A stretch of 64,000 nt of DNA. It comes from Candidatus Sumerlaeaceae bacterium. Its GTDB lineage: Bacteria; Sumerlaeota; Sumerlaeia; Sumerlaeales; Sumerlaeaceae. Made by a program: the position numbers and the translations under genes. A model generated the notes under the pieces. The model was given only the letters and a program-made list of their open reading frames with translations, had not been told where the DNA came from and searched no databases. Of the stretch, positions 9,159 to 18,315 are shown piece by piece; positions within the stretch are counted from its first letter, which is position 1, and every line of letters starts with the position of its first letter. The stretch spans positions 1 through 64,000 of the forward strand of contig JAOAAY010000011.1 in the NCBI GenBank assembly GCA_026418615.1, read 5' to 3'.

Positions 9159-9528
9159 CGCCGGGAACCTCCTCCGTGGGCAATGACGCGCAATATAAAC
9201 GCTCGGGGTTTTCGGCGTCCTTGGCTTCCGGCTGGATTTTTGCTGGTTTTTTGCTGGCCGCTTGCCGAACAAAATAGTGCATAATCAATGTTGACTCAGA
9301 GTCGGGAATCGTCTCCCATGGCAAGGTTAGGGCATTACAAACAACTGTTGCGTCCGGTTGAAAGCCAACCGCGCGACCGGATGCATCGAAAGGAGGCATC
9401 GCAGTCAGAGTCGCGGTTTTTGCGGGATCCCCCGTCGTGTGGGCGGCGGCGGGACTAATTGTGGATGGATTGGCGACGGCAACCGTGGGGTCGGGGCCGC
9501 GCCTCAACAAACTGGGATGAGGTTAAAC
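9159..9528. promoter_or_regulatory. Divergent intergenic region between HTH protein and Fur-family gene
   Basis: This 370-bp stretch has no convincing gene. It must hold the promoters of the two divergent regulator genes. Two elements stand out. One is an 11-bp perfect inverted repeat, GACTC-A-GAGTC, at 9293-9303. The other is a 9-bp direct repeat TCAGAGTCG at 9296-9304 and 9405-9413, whose first copy overlaps the palindrome. Either could be an operator for one of the flanking regulators. Spacing to a recognisable -10/-35 pair could not be fixed. The region near 9270-9300 is locally AT-rich. Confidence 0.4.
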
Positions 9529-9903
9529 ATGGAACGGAATACGAACCAGCGGAGGGCCATTCGCAAGGCGTTCGAAGAGACAGGACGGCCCCTCAGCCCC
9601 CTCGAAGTTCTCCAGGCGGCGAAACCCTACGCGCCGAGTCTGGGCATTGCGACCGTGTACCGGGCGCTGAAAGGTCTGACCGAAGAGGGATGGCTGATGC
9701 CCGTGGAACTGCCGGGCGAGTCGCCCCGGTTCGAAATGGCAAACAAGCCCCACCATCATCATTTTTCATGTCGGAAGTGCAAACTGGTGTTTGATCTGCC
9801 CGAGTGCCGCGAGTCGTTTAAGGCGCTGGTGCCGCCGAACTTCACCGTGGATTCGCACGAGGTTGTCTTTTACGGCCTTTGTCCTAAGTGCGGGCGTCGC
9901 TGA
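9529..9903 (+). CDS. Fur-family metalloregulator (PerR/Zur-like)
   Basis: A 124-aa repressor of the ferric-uptake-regulator family. The N-terminal winged helix contains RPLSPLEVLQAAKPYAPSLG and ATVYRALKGLTEEG, the usual Fur recognition region. The dimerisation domain has four consecutive histidines at 75-78 and two Cys pairs, C81-x-x-C84 and C118-x-x-C121, forming the structural zinc site. The sequence does not separate Fur, Zur and PerR; the short length and structural Cys4 site fit PerR/Zur types. The ATG at 9529 has GGGATGAGG upstream; MRLNM at 9517 is an alternative start. A strong terminator follows 20 nt after the stop. Confidence 0.9.
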   Translation: MERNTNQRRAIRKAFEETGRPLSPLEVLQAAKPYAPSLGIATVYRALKGLTEEGWLMPVELPGESPRFEMANKPHHHHFSCRKCKLVFDLPECRESFKALVPPNFTVDSHEVVFYGLCPKCGRR

Positions 9904-9922
9904 AACCCTGCCATGAATGAGC

Positions 9923-9958
9923 GCGGGCTCCGGTCTGCTCCGGCCGGAGCCCGCTTTT
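9923..9958 (+). terminator. Rho-independent terminator after the Fur-family gene
   Basis: A perfect 11-bp stem (GCGGGCTCCGG at 9923-9933 with CCGGAGCCCGC at 9944-9954) encloses a 10-nt loop and is followed by TTTT. It sits 20 nt downstream of the stop codon of the Fur-family gene. Confidence 0.85.
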
Positions 9959-10030
9959 CCATGTCTCGGCGGTGCCTCGTCGCGTGACCGGCCGGGTTGG
10001 ATAGGCCGTCTTTGCCGCTGCGCCGCCCGA

Positions 10031-13015
10031 TTAAAACCGCCCGCCCAGCACCTTGCCCAGCACGCACAGCACCAGCCCCGCCCCGGCGGCCGCCAGCCCC
10101 CCAAGCAGAAGGTTGTCGCTGACAACGGCCGGCAGCGGAAGCAAACCGGAAATCCATTTGCCGCCGACGGCAGCCACCGTGCCCAGCACTGTCAAAGTCG
10201 GCCCCACCAAGCGCCCGCTGAACGCCGACAGCAGCAGCAACCCGCACGCGGCCGCGCCGCGATAATCGCGCATCCCCTCGGCCACCGGCGCCGGAATGGG
10301 CAATTGGCTGATCAGCGCCATAATATTGGCTGCCACTCCCGGAATGAGGCGCTCGATCACCGCCCCAAAACCGTACAGCACAAAGACCAGACAGCCAAAA
10401 GCGCCGGCCGCAAACCGCACAAGGCGGTATAAGCCGTTGACAGGCCCCAGCGACATCCCCCCCATTTGCCGCGCGCGTCGCTTGTTTTCCTGCTTCACGC
10501 GGTCCTCGAGCGTCGCCGTCTGCGTCTGAATATCCTGATAAATCTTCGTCGCGGCGAGCGCGGCCTGCTCCTCGGCCTCCTTCTCGCTCACCCCCTGCGC
10601 CTTGAGCCGCTGCGCTTCGACCTTGGCCAGTTGCCGGCGCTCGCGCTCGGCCTTGCGCGCCTCCTCGATCTGCTCCAGCCAGCGCACCAGCGGTTCGCGC
10701 CAGGTGCCGTGTCGGCGCCGGGGTTTCACGCGATCCGCCGACGCCCATTTGCCCCGCGCCGTCACCATGGCCTCGTAACCAAAGAGTTCCTCGAAAAACT
10801 CCTCCCAGTCGTCGCCGCTGAAGCGTGCGACAAAGTTCTGAATGGCCTCCTCCGAAACGCCGCGCACGCGAAGTTGCTTGAGCATCTCCTGCATCTGTCC
10901 GAGCGATGCCGCGCGCTGGGCCGCCAGCGGACGCCGCACCTGCAATTGGTACGCAGCCGCCAAACCCGCCGCCAGCACCGACACCGTCAGCCACGGCACC
11001 AGCAAACCAAGCGCCCACAGCATGGCCACGCCGATCACCGAGGCGGCAATCACCGTCGCCCAGCCCTTGGGCGTCATTCCGAAGAACACCGACCGCACAC
11101 GACGGAACAGGTAATTCTTGGTCAAAATGCCGTCCGCAATAAAGTTAAACACAGGGGTCAGCACCATCAGGCCGAGGATGCCGCCGGCGAACTTGAACCA
11201 GCCGGCCAGCACGGCCACAACCAGCAATACCGCCATGCCCCCCATGAAACCCATTTTCACCAGCCGGCGCACCTTGACGCCCGGGACGCTGTAATACTCG
11301 GCCTGCGCTTGCTCCAGAATGCGCGCGTGATGCTCGCGCGGACTGTAGGCGCCCTTCTCGCCCTCGATGCCCAGCGCCGCTTCAAGATCTTGGATGACCT
11401 CGTCGAGCGACGAGTACCGGTCCTCGGGTCTCTTGGCTGTCATCTTGCGCACAATGGCGCTGTAGGCGGGCGGCAGTTTCCCGACCTCGGCCTCGAGCGG
11501 CGGCAGCGGCTCGCGCTCGTGCTTGGAAATGATTTCAAAGGCCGTGCTGCCGCTGAAAGGCGGCTTGCCGGCGATCAGATAGTAGAGGGTGCAGCCAAGG
11601 GAATAAATGTCGGCCCGGTGATCCACCTTGCCGGCATCACGGGCCTGCTCCGGAGCCATGTAGGCCGGCGTGCCCATGGCGGCGTTGGCCAGCGTGATGT
11701 CCCCGCGCGCCCGCTCGAGAATCGCGCGCCGGTCACCGCCGGCCGCCGGGATGGCCTCGTCGTCCTCGCCGCGGGCCGTGCGCATCTTGGCCAGACCCAT
11801 GTCGGCGATTTTCACGATGCCCTGATCGTTCACCATGATGTTCTCAGGTTTGATGTCGCGGTGGATGATTCCGCGCTCGTGGGCGTACCGCAGACCGCGC
11901 GCCGCCTGCAGCACGAAACCCGCCGCGTCGTCCGGCGTCAGGCGTCCGTCGCGCCGCACGATGTTGCCGAGGTTGTCGCCCCGCACAAACTCCATACTGA
12001 TGTAATGAATATCCTTGTCGCTGCCGACATCGTAAACCTGAATGACATTGTGGTGCGTCAGTTGGGCGGCGCTGAGCGCTTCGCGGGTGAACCGGGCAAG
12101 GAATTCCGGGTTGGCAGCAAGTCCGCCGGGCAAAATTTTCAGGGCCACATCGCGATCCAGCGAAATCTGTCGGGCGAGACACACCGCACCCATGCCGCCG
12201 GCGCCTAACATTTTCTTGATCTCATAGCCGCCCACGGTCTGGCCGGTGAGATCTATTTCCTTGGGCATGGCCTCGCTGAAGCGTTTGGTCTTCGGGCCTG
12301 TCGGGGCCGGACGAGGAGCCGCACCCGTAGCGGCCCCTGACGGCGCCGGCGCCTCGAACACCGAGTCGCGCGGGCGGGTCGGCGCCGGACCTGCGGTCGG
12401 AGCGTTGGTATCGAGCACCGTTTTACCAAAGGGATCCGTGTCGGCCGCCGACTGCGGAGGTCGGGCGTCGAGCGTCGTTTTGCCAAACGGATCTGTGTCC
12501 GTCGCGGCCGGCCGCGCCGGCCGGGCGTCAACTGTCGTTTTGCCAAAGGGATCCGTGTCTTGCGCCGGGCTTGCGGCTCCTGGAGGAGGCGCGGACGGCG
12601 CCATCGTCTGGCCATACGGATCCGTTTCTGCAGCGGCCGGCCGCGGCGGCCGGGCATCCAGCGTGGTTTTACCGAAGGGGTCCGTGTCCTGAGCCGGCGT
12701 TGCGGCTTTGGTCGGGGGCGCAGATGGCACCATCGTCTGACCATACGGATCTGTCTCTGGTGCGGCGGGCTGCGGCTGAGCCGGCGGCGGCGAGGGTCGC
12801 CTCGGTTCGATGACGGTGGGCGGCGATTCGACCAAGGTTTTCTGGTCGTGGAGATCTGGCTTTGCCGGTGAGGCCGGAGGCGCAGTCGCCGATCCGCCCT
12901 GTTTCGCAAGCACCAGCGGAACAATGGCAAAACACTCCGGGCATTGCACCACGGCCTGCGTCGCGTCAGGCTCGTCGTCCCACTGGTGGTGACATTTGTT
13001 GCATGTCAGGCGCAT
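10031..13015 (-). CDS. Large Ser/Thr protein kinase with N-terminal zinc ribbon, TxxD repeats and C-terminal membrane region
   Basis: A 994-aa Hanks-type kinase. Residues 1-30 form a zinc ribbon (C5-x2-C8 and C25-x2-C28). Residues 45-245 are Pro/Ala-rich and contain six copies of TDP[FY]G[KQ]T; four continue as TTLD, TTVD or TVLD. The kinase domain spans about 264-547: glycine loop GAGGMG at 271, Lys293 in ALKIL, catalytic HRD at 385-387, DMG in place of DFG at 404-406, and APE in YMAPEQA. The segment between DMG and APE is about 25 residues longer than usual. After the kinase come membrane segments at about 588-625 and 652-690, a charged helical region at 700-855, and more membrane segments to the end. 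A kinase with all catalytic residues is therefore expected to be active and membrane-bound. Confidence 0.92.
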   Translation of the reverse strand: MRLTCNKCHHQWDDEPDATQAVVQCPECFAIVPLVLAKQGGSATAPPASPAKPDLHDQKTLVESPPTVIEPRRPSPPPAQPQPAAPETDPYGQTMVPSAPPTKAATPAQDTDPFGKTTLDARPPRPAAAETDPYGQTMAPSAPPPGAASPAQDTDPFGKTTVDARPARPAATDTDPFGKTTLDARPPQSAADTDPFGKTVLDTNAPTAGPAPTRPRDSVFEAPAPSGAATGAAPRPAPTGPKTKRFSEAMPKEIDLTGQTVGGYEIKKMLGAGGMGAVCLARQISLDRDVALKILPGGLAANPEFLARFTREALSAAQLTHHNVIQVYDVGSDKDIHYISMEFVRGDNLGNIVRRDGRLTPDDAAGFVLQAARGLRYAHERGIIHRDIKPENIMVNDQGIVKIADMGLAKMRTARGEDDEAIPAAGGDRRAILERARGDITLANAAMGTPAYMAPEQARDAGKVDHRADIYSLGCTLYYLIAGKPPFSGSTAFEIISKHEREPLPPLEAEVGKLPPAYSAIVRKMTAKRPEDRYSSLDEVIQDLEAALGIEGEKGAYSPREHHARILEQAQAEYYSVPGVKVRRLVKMGFMGGMAVLLVVAVLAGWFKFAGGILGLMVLTPVFNFIADGILTKNYLFRRVRSVFFGMTPKGWATVIAASVIGVAMLWALGLLVPWLTVSVLAAGLAAAYQLQVRRPLAAQRAASLGQMQEMLKQLRVRGVSEEAIQNFVARFSGDDWEEFFEELFGYEAMVTARGKWASADRVKPRRRHGTWREPLVRWLEQIEEARKAERERRQLAKVEAQRLKAQGVSEKEAEEQAALAATKIYQDIQTQTATLEDRVKQENKRRARQMGGMSLGPVNGLYRLVRFAAGAFGCLVFVLYGFGAVIERLIPGVAANIMALISQLPIPAPVAEGMRDYRGAAACGLLLLSAFSGRLVGPTLTVLGTVAAVGGKWISGLLPLPAVVSDNLLLGGLAAAGAGLVLCVLGKVLGGRF
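12400..12760 (-). repeat. Coding repeat: six TDP[FY]G[KQ]T units in the kinase tail
   Basis: Imperfect tandem repeats within the kinase gene, covering roughly residues 88-201. Two units read TDPYGQTM and four read TDPFGKT followed by T/V, L/V and D. In the TTLD, TTVD and TVLD units a threonine is followed by Asp at +3, which is the general binding preference of some FHA domains once the threonine is phosphorylated. At DNA level the copies are similar but not identical, as seen in the recurring GGATCCGTGTC-like segments. Confidence 0.75.
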
Positions 13016-13041
13016 CGCGTTTCGCTCCGCTCGGCAAATTC

Positions 13042-13077
13042 GACAGGCTCGCCAGCGGCGGGCCTGGCGAACCTGTC
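13042..13077. repeat. Intergenic hairpin, GACAGG...CCTGTC family (copy 1)
   Basis: A 14-bp inverted repeat with one mismatch: GACAGGCTCGCCAG at 13042-13055 and CTGGCGAACCTGTC at 13064-13077, with an 8-nt loop. It lies 27-62 nt upstream of the kinase start, in the divergent region between the kinase and the DUF4432 gene. The minus strand reads TTGACAGG at its edge, so a -35 element may overlap it. A related hairpin lies upstream of the RNase Y gene at 16273-16319. Confidence 0.6.
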
Positions 13078-13291
13078 AATTTCTTGCGATCAACCACCGC
13101 CGGCGCGTCGCCGGCAACAAAGTGCAATGTTCTTATGCCACCAAAGGCCGGTTTGTCAACGCCGCCTCCGGGAGAAAGCAGCAGGTCGCATTCGGGCTTG
13201 TCAGCCGGCGCGCGACATGGTCTCTGGCGGGGACAAAACGGAACCTGCGGACGGGCGGCCCGCGCCGGGCGCGGACGCTCCCGCACAGGAC

Positions 13292-14413
13292 ATGCGCACG
13301 ATGTTTTTCGACCGCGAGTACAGCCCCGAGGCCATCCGCCAATACTGCGGCTCCATGCGCCAGATTGCGCATGTCATGTCGTTCGAATTGCGCGATGGAC
13401 GCGAAAAAGGTGTTCACTGCCTGCATTTCCGCACGGGCAGCGGACTGAATTTCACCGCCGTCCCCAGCCGATGCATGGATATTGCCTTTTGCGACTACAA
13501 AGGCATCAACCTCGCCTGGCATTCGCCCACCACCATCGCCGCGCCGGAATTCTACGAGGCCGAGGAAATGGGTTGGTTGCGCGGCTTCTTCGGCGGCCTT
13601 CTTACCACTTGCGGGCTTGTCAATGTCGGCCGCCCCGACCAGTGGAACGGCGAGCGCTACGGCATTCACGGCCGCATCGGCCACACTCCCGCCAGCCACA
13701 TCTCCCACGATGCCCTCTGGGCAGGCAACGACTACTACTTGTTGGCTCGCGGCGAAATGCGCGAGGGCCGTCCCTTCGGACCCAATCTCGTCCTGCGCCG
13801 GCGCATTCAGACGCAAGCCGGTCAACGCTTTTTCAGCATCCATGACACCGTCGTCAACGAGGGCCACCAGCCCGTGCCGCTCCAGATCCTCTACCACATC
13901 AACGCGGGCTTCCCCCTGCTGTGCCCCTCGTCGAGACTTTACGCCCCGACCAAAACCCTGACGCCGCGTGATGCCGAAGCCGCGGCCGGACTCGCCGATC
14001 ACTGCCTTTTCCAGCCGCCCCAGCGCAACTATCGCGAGCAGGTGTTCTACCATGATCTCGCACCGTGCACCGACGGCCGCGCTTGGGCCGCCCTCGTCAA
14101 CCGCGAACTCGGCACCAACGGTGGCATCGGTCTCTACATCAAGTACCGCACCGAGAACCTGCCCCACATGACCCAGTGGAAAATGATGGGAGAAGGCATG
14201 TATGTCGTCGGCCTTGAACCCTCCAACTCCTATGGCATCGGCATCGAGCGGGCGAGGGAGATGGGCTGCCTGCGCATGATTCAGCCCGGTGAAGAGATAG
14301 ACTTTCATCTCGAAATCGGCGTCCTCGACGGTGCCCGCGAAATCGAGGCGTTTGAGCAATCCATTAACCTTGCCTGTCCCGGCAAACCCCTTTACGCGGC
14401 ACCGCTGCTCTGA
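13292..14413 (+). CDS. DUF4432 / aldose-1-epimerase-like protein
   Basis: A 373-aa protein of the galactose-mutarotase-like beta-sandwich superfamily, best matching DUF4432 proteins. Features include SRCMDIAFCDYKGINLAWHSP near the N-terminus, GRIGHTPAS, and LYHINAGFPLL in the middle. Proteins of this group are thought to bind or epimerise sugars, but the substrate is unknown. There is no signal peptide. The frame is open far upstream; ATGs at 13217 and 13292 are possible. I chose 13292 because the intervening 25 residues are Gly/Pro/Ala-rich and the domain begins at MFFDREYSPEA. Neither start has a strong ribosome site. It converges with the RNase Y gene. Confidence 0.8.
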   Translation: MRTMFFDREYSPEAIRQYCGSMRQIAHVMSFELRDGREKGVHCLHFRTGSGLNFTAVPSRCMDIAFCDYKGINLAWHSPTTIAAPEFYEAEEMGWLRGFFGGLLTTCGLVNVGRPDQWNGERYGIHGRIGHTPASHISHDALWAGNDYYLLARGEMREGRPFGPNLVLRRRIQTQAGQRFFSIHDTVVNEGHQPVPLQILYHINAGFPLLCPSSRLYAPTKTLTPRDAEAAAGLADHCLFQPPQRNYREQVFYHDLAPCTDGRAWAALVNRELGTNGGIGLYIKYRTENLPHMTQWKMMGEGMYVVGLEPSNSYGIGIERAREMGCLRMIQPGEEIDFHLEIGVLDGAREIEAFEQSINLACPGKPLYAAPLL

Positions 14414-14451
14414 CCGCCGCCTGCAGCGCCACCGCCCGCTCCAAAGAGAAT

Positions 14452-14478
14452 CGCCCCGGCGCGCGGGGCGCCGGGGCG
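14452..14478. terminator. GC-rich hairpin between convergent genes, possible terminator
   Basis: A perfect 10-bp stem (CGCCCCGGCG at 14452-14461, CGCCGGGGCG at 14469-14478) with a 7-nt loop lies between the convergent DUF4432 and RNase Y genes. On the minus strand it is followed by ATTCTCTTT, a weak T-rich tail; on the plus strand there is no T tract. It may serve RNase Y transcripts. Confidence 0.45.
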
Positions 14479-14626
14479 ACTGGCTTCGTCTCGGTAACGG
14501 TGATGATGAGGATCGTGATGCATCGTCTCGTTGTCTTGCCGTCATCCTGTCGGGGCCTTGCAACGGTTCGTACCGGCCTGCGCCGTTTCATAGGGAACTG
14601 GCACCGGGTCAGGACACGGAATCTCA

Positions 14627-16192
14627 TCACTTGGCGTACTCCACGATACGCTTCTCGCGGAGAACGGTCACTTTGATCTGTCCGGGGTACTCCACTTCGG
14701 TTTCAATGCGTTTGGTGATATTGCGCGCCAACACCGCCGCTTCCGCATCGCTGATGCGGTCTGGCTCGACGAGGATGCGAATCTCACGGCCGGCTTGAAG
14801 CGCGTACGACTTCTCCACGCCCTTGTAACTATTGGCGATTTCCTCGAGTTTCTCGAGCCGCTTGATATAGGTCTCGAGGCTCTCGCGGCGCGCCCCGGGG
14901 CGGGAGGCCGACAAGGCGTCGGCTGCCTGAACAAGGATCGCCACGATCGTCCGTGGCTCCTCCTCGTTGTGATGGGCGGCGACAGCATGCACCACTGGCG
15001 CACTCTCGCCGTATTTCTTGCACAGTTCTGCACCGATCAACGCATGAGTCCCTTCGATCTCATGGCTGACGGCCTTGCCCACATCGTGGAGGAATCCGGC
15101 ACGCTTCGCCAGTTTCACATCGGCCCCAATCTCCGCCGCCATCGTGGCGCAAAGCAGGGCCACCTCCTTCAGGTGAGCCAGCACATTCTGCCCGTACGAA
15201 CTCCGGAATTTGAGTCTGCCCAGTAGTTTGATGAGTTCCGGATGGATGTCGTGAATCTGAAGTTCAAACGCCGCCTGCTCGCCTTCCTGACGCAGGTGCT
15301 CGAGCAATTCCCGCTCTGTCTTCTTCACCACTTCTTCGATACGCGCTGGATGGATGCGGCCGTCGCTGAGCAACTTCTCCAGCGACAATCGCGCAATCTC
15401 GCGCCGCAGCGGATCGAAGCACGACAGGACGATGGCCTCCGGCGTGTCGTCCACAATCAGGTTGACGCCCGTGGCCGCCTCGAGAGCGCGGATGTTGCGA
15501 CCCTCGCGCCCAATGATGCGGCCTTTCATCTCGTCCGACGGCAGCGTCAGTACCGAGCAACTCGACTCGGTCACCTGCTCCGTTGCCGTCTTCTGGATGG
15601 CCAGCGTGATGATCTGGCGCGCCTTGCGCGAGGCGGTCTCTTTCGTTTCCGCCTCGATCCGACGAAGAATCGCGGCCTGCTCCTGCCGGACATCATTCTC
15701 AAAACTCTCCAACAGGAACTTGCGGGCCTCCTCCGCCGTGAAACCGCTTATCTGTTCGGCCTTCGCTCGCAACTCTTCTTCGGCCTTGGCCAGTTCGCGT
15801 TCGCGGCGGTCCAGACTCGCCAGCCGGCTGTCCAGCGACTTCTCCTTGTCCGCAAGCGACTTCTCCCGCTTTTCCGCCTGCTCGATCTTCTGCTCGAGCG
15901 TCTTCTCTTTGCTGCGAAGCCGGTTCTCGATGCGTTCCTGCTCGTGCCGGCGGCGCTGGTTTTCCCGCTCGAACTGCTTCGTGCGCTGGAAGATCTCTTC
16001 CTTCGCCTCCAGTTCGGCGGCCTTGCGGATGTTCTCGGCTTCCTTACGGGCTTCCTCCAGGATCCTCTGGGCAGTCTCCTGGGCTGTGCTAAACTGTGCC
16101 CCCATCTTCTTTTTCAGGAACAGGTAGGCAATCCCTGAAAACACCAGCGTGACGATACCCGCAATGAGCACATCGCGCAGGATCTCATTCAT
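14627..16192 (-). CDS. rny: Ribonuclease Y
   Basis: A 521-aa membrane-anchored endoribonuclease that initiates mRNA decay. It has one N-terminal transmembrane helix (residues 9-26), a long charged coiled coil (about 35-200), a KH RNA-binding domain with [12 protein letters not shown] at 224-235, and an HD domain with catalytic His369-Asp370 in AGFLHDVGK. Length and domain order match Firmicutes RNase Y closely. No other RNA-decay gene is adjacent. The related hairpin upstream (16273-16319) could influence its expression. Confidence 0.97.
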   Translation of the reverse strand: MNEILRDVLIAGIVTLVFSGIAYLFLKKKMGAQFSTAQETAQRILEEARKEAENIRKAAELEAKEEIFQRTKQFERENQRRRHEQERIENRLRSKEKTLEQKIEQAEKREKSLADKEKSLDSRLASLDRRERELAKAEEELRAKAEQISGFTAEEARKFLLESFENDVRQEQAAILRRIEAETKETASRKARQIITLAIQKTATEQVTESSCSVLTLPSDEMKGRIIGREGRNIRALEAATGVNLIVDDTPEAIVLSCFDPLRREIARLSLEKLLSDGRIHPARIEEVVKKTERELLEHLRQEGEQAAFELQIHDIHPELIKLLGRLKFRSSYGQNVLAHLKEVALLCATMAAEIGADVKLAKRAGFLHDVGKAVSHEIEGTHALIGAELCKKYGESAPVVHAVAAHHNEEEPRTIVAILVQAADALSASRPGARRESLETYIKRLEKLEEIANSYKGVEKSYALQAGREIRILVEPDRISDAEAAVLARNITKRIETEVEYPGQIKVTVLREKRIVEYAK

Positions 16193-16272
16193 GGGAGCAG
16201 ATCTCCTCTGGTTTCGGGTGTGTCAAAGAACCACGGCCAACAGGGTAAGCCCTGCCGCCGCAATTAATCGCA

Positions 16273-16319
16273 TGACAGGTCCGCCCGGCCCCGAACGATT
16301 CGGCCACGCAAACCTGTCA
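16273..16319. repeat. Intergenic hairpin, GACAGG...CCTGTC family (copy 2)
   Basis: TGACAGGT at 16273-16280 and ACCTGTCA at 16312-16319 form an 8-bp perfect inverted repeat with a 31-nt GC-rich interior. It lies 81-127 nt upstream of the RNase Y start. The outer parts resemble the hairpin at 13042-13077: both begin GACAGG followed by a pyrimidine pair and CGCC, and both end AACCTGTCAA. Together they look like two members of a dispersed intergenic element. Confidence 0.5.
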
Positions 16320-16381
16320 AGAGTAGATACCTATGGTCGCTGTCACAGAATCGTCAAGAGCGAATCCCAGTCGGTCGCGAC

Positions 16382-17560
16382 TCACCCACCAACGCCTAGA
16401 GTCCGCTCCACGCGCACCGGCCGCCCCTGACGCTTGAGCGCATCAAAATAATTCAAACCCCACCACACCGACAGTGCCACCGAGGCCGCCACACAGACAG
16501 CCGCCATCCACGGACGCAACCGCCCGCGCCACGCCAGCAACGCAAAAGGCCACGCCGCCACAAAATACCGGTCCCAATAATTAAAGGTCGGGATCGTCCG
16601 GCCATAATACTCCAAAGACTGCAAACACAGGTGCATCCCCACAAACCCGACTGTAAACGCCGCGGCCGTGTTTACCTCTGGGTCGCGCAGACGCCGGCCG
16701 TGCGCCGCACGAACCAGCACAAACCCCGACAGCAGAAAGAACGCCGTCGCCGACCATACATAGCCCGCCCGGACAACGCTGACCTCCGACATGCCTACGG
16801 CGCCTCCAAACGGCCACCCAAAGACAGGCGCATGAAAATCCATGTAAGTCAGCCCCCACCAGTGCCGGCTCACGAAAAACCACGCGACGGTCGGAAGCAC
16901 CGCCCAAATCAAATGCACCGCTGCCTGAGGTCGCCGCACCCGCAAGATGCTGTCCAACGCCAGCAGAGGGGCAATCACCAACGCCGGCGCCCGCACGAGG
17001 CCCACAAAACCCGAAACTACCTGCGCCAAGGCATAGTGCCCCCGCAAGTGAGCCACCAACGCTCCAAGCAGCGAAAAAACCAGAGCGGCATCCACCAGCG
17101 CAAAAGACTGATAGTAAACAAGCGTCGGGTAGCCCAGCGCAAACACCCAGACTAGCACCGTATCATCACGCGACCAACCGACTGTCGCCCCGGGACGGGC
17201 CGTCGAAGCATCGCCACTCCCGTCCGGCTTCACCCGCAGAATCTCCGCAAACAGCCAGACACAGCCCGCTGACAGGAGCCACACGAGGGCCGTCGCGGCC
17301 ATCCACGGCGGCATCAGCGCCGACGGCAGCGCCAGCAGTAGCGGCCAACCGGGATTGTGCCGGCGCGCATCGAGCGGGACCTCCTCGGGCGCCCGTCGAG
17401 CCAAGGCCGAGGCATAGTCGAGATATTCGAGCCCATCGTGCCCCGCTGCCACGGCGGCAGCCGTGATCGCCGCACCCTGCATGTAAACACCCAGCAGCAG
17501 GGCACGCACAAACAAAACGGCCGCGACCACCGTCAGGACTGTTTTCCACCGGCTACCCAT
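16382..17560 (-). CDS. Integral membrane protein, putative GT-C glycosyltransferase
   Basis: A 392-aa polytopic membrane protein with about nine hydrophobic segments. The first external loop has GHDGLEYLDYASALARRAPEE, with an acidic cluster placed as in GT-C mannosyltransferases. Other loops include RRHNPGWPLLLALPS and a C-terminal NYFDALKRQG. It resembles predicted dolichol- or polyprenol-sugar mannosyltransferases but has no decisive motif. The ATG at 17560 is used. It follows the msrA gene in the same direction after 87 nt. Confidence 0.6.
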   Translation of the reverse strand: MGSRWKTVLTVVAAVLFVRALLLGVYMQGAAITAAAVAAGHDGLEYLDYASALARRAPEEVPLDARRHNPGWPLLLALPSALMPPWMAATALVWLLSAGCVWLFAEILRVKPDGSGDASTARPGATVGWSRDDTVLVWVFALGYPTLVYYQSFALVDAALVFSLLGALVAHLRGHYALAQVVSGFVGLVRAPALVIAPLLALDSILRVRRPQAAVHLIWAVLPTVAWFFVSRHWWGLTYMDFHAPVFGWPFGGAVGMSEVSVVRAGYVWSATAFFLLSGFVLVRAAHGRRLRDPEVNTAAAFTVGFVGMHLCLQSLEYYGRTIPTFNYWDRYFVAAWPFALLAWRGRLRPWMAAVCVAASVALSVWWGLNYFDALKRQGRPVRVERTLGVGG

Positions 17561-17647
17561 GGCAGCCCTCAGTTCAAGGCTGCCCTGACCGTTCTGACAA
17601 CAAGGAATCCCGGCCGGCGTGCCGATCCTGCGCCGCCTCGGCCGGCA

Positions 17648-18238
17648 TCAGTGGCAATTCGTCAGGCCGCGCTTCTCCAAATATTGCTGGTGATACTCCT
17701 CTGCGCGCCAGAAGGTGGAAGCCGGCTCCACTTGCGTCACAATCGGCCTGCGAAAGCGCTTGGCCTTCTCCAAAGCCGCCAGACTGGCGCGCGCTGCCGC
17801 CTCCTGCTCGGGCGAGTGATAGAAAATCACCGAGCGGTATTGTGTGCCGATATCCGGCCCCTGACGGTTGAGTTGCGTCGGATCGTGGCTGTCCCAAAAA
17901 ACCTTGAGCAAATCCTCGTACGAAACCTGAGCCGGGTCGTAGGTCACCTCCACCACCTCCGCATGACCCGTGGTATCCGTGCACACCTCTTTGTAGGTCG
18001 GGTTGTCCTTCGTGCCGCCCATGTAGCCGACGGCCGTGGCCGTGACGCCCTTCACGCGCCGGAATGCCGCCTCCACCCCCCAGAAACATCCCGCACCAAA
18101 AGTCGCTTTCTCCATGGTTTTGACCACTCCTTTTCCGGCCTCCGTGGGTGTGGTGGCTGGCTCCGCCGTGCCGGCCGCGCCGGCAACCAACAGCACCAAC
18201 GCGAAGGCCGGCGACGCCAACCGGGCTGTTATCCTCAT
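17648..18238 (-). CDS. msrA: Peptide methionine sulfoxide reductase MsrA, exported
   Basis: This enzyme reduces methionine-S-sulfoxide in oxidised proteins. The protein is 196 aa; after an N-terminal hydrophobic signal (residues 8-24) comes the MsrA domain with catalytic Cys51 in GAGCFWG and the typical segments [24 protein letters not shown] and [19 protein letters not shown] (shown here only as landmarks). A C-terminal Cys195 could be the resolving cysteine. The signal suggests a periplasmic enzyme. The ATG at 18238 has AGGAGA at 18245-18250; a GTG at 18253 is less likely. It is divergent from the esterase gene, with 77 nt between them. Confidence 0.95.
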   Translation of the reverse strand: MRITARLASPAFALVLLVAGAAGTAEPATTPTEAGKGVVKTMEKATFGAGCFWGVEAAFRRVKGVTATAVGYMGGTKDNPTYKEVCTDTTGHAEVVEVTYDPAQVSYEDLLKVFWDSHDPTQLNRQGPDIGTQYRSVIFYHSPEQEAAARASLAALEKAKRFRRPIVTQVEPASTFWRAEEYHQQYLEKRGLTNCH

Positions 18239-18315
18239 TGCGGTTCTCCTCACTGCGTGTTCTGGATCGCGGCCGGATGAATTGTTTCCAACTCTACAAC
18301 GCTGGAGGCGTGTTC

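Noticed and set aside
9389-9396. AAAGGAGG ribosome-site-like string in the Fur intergenic region
   Set aside because: No ATG, GTG or TTG at suitable spacing and no short coding frame, so probably chance.
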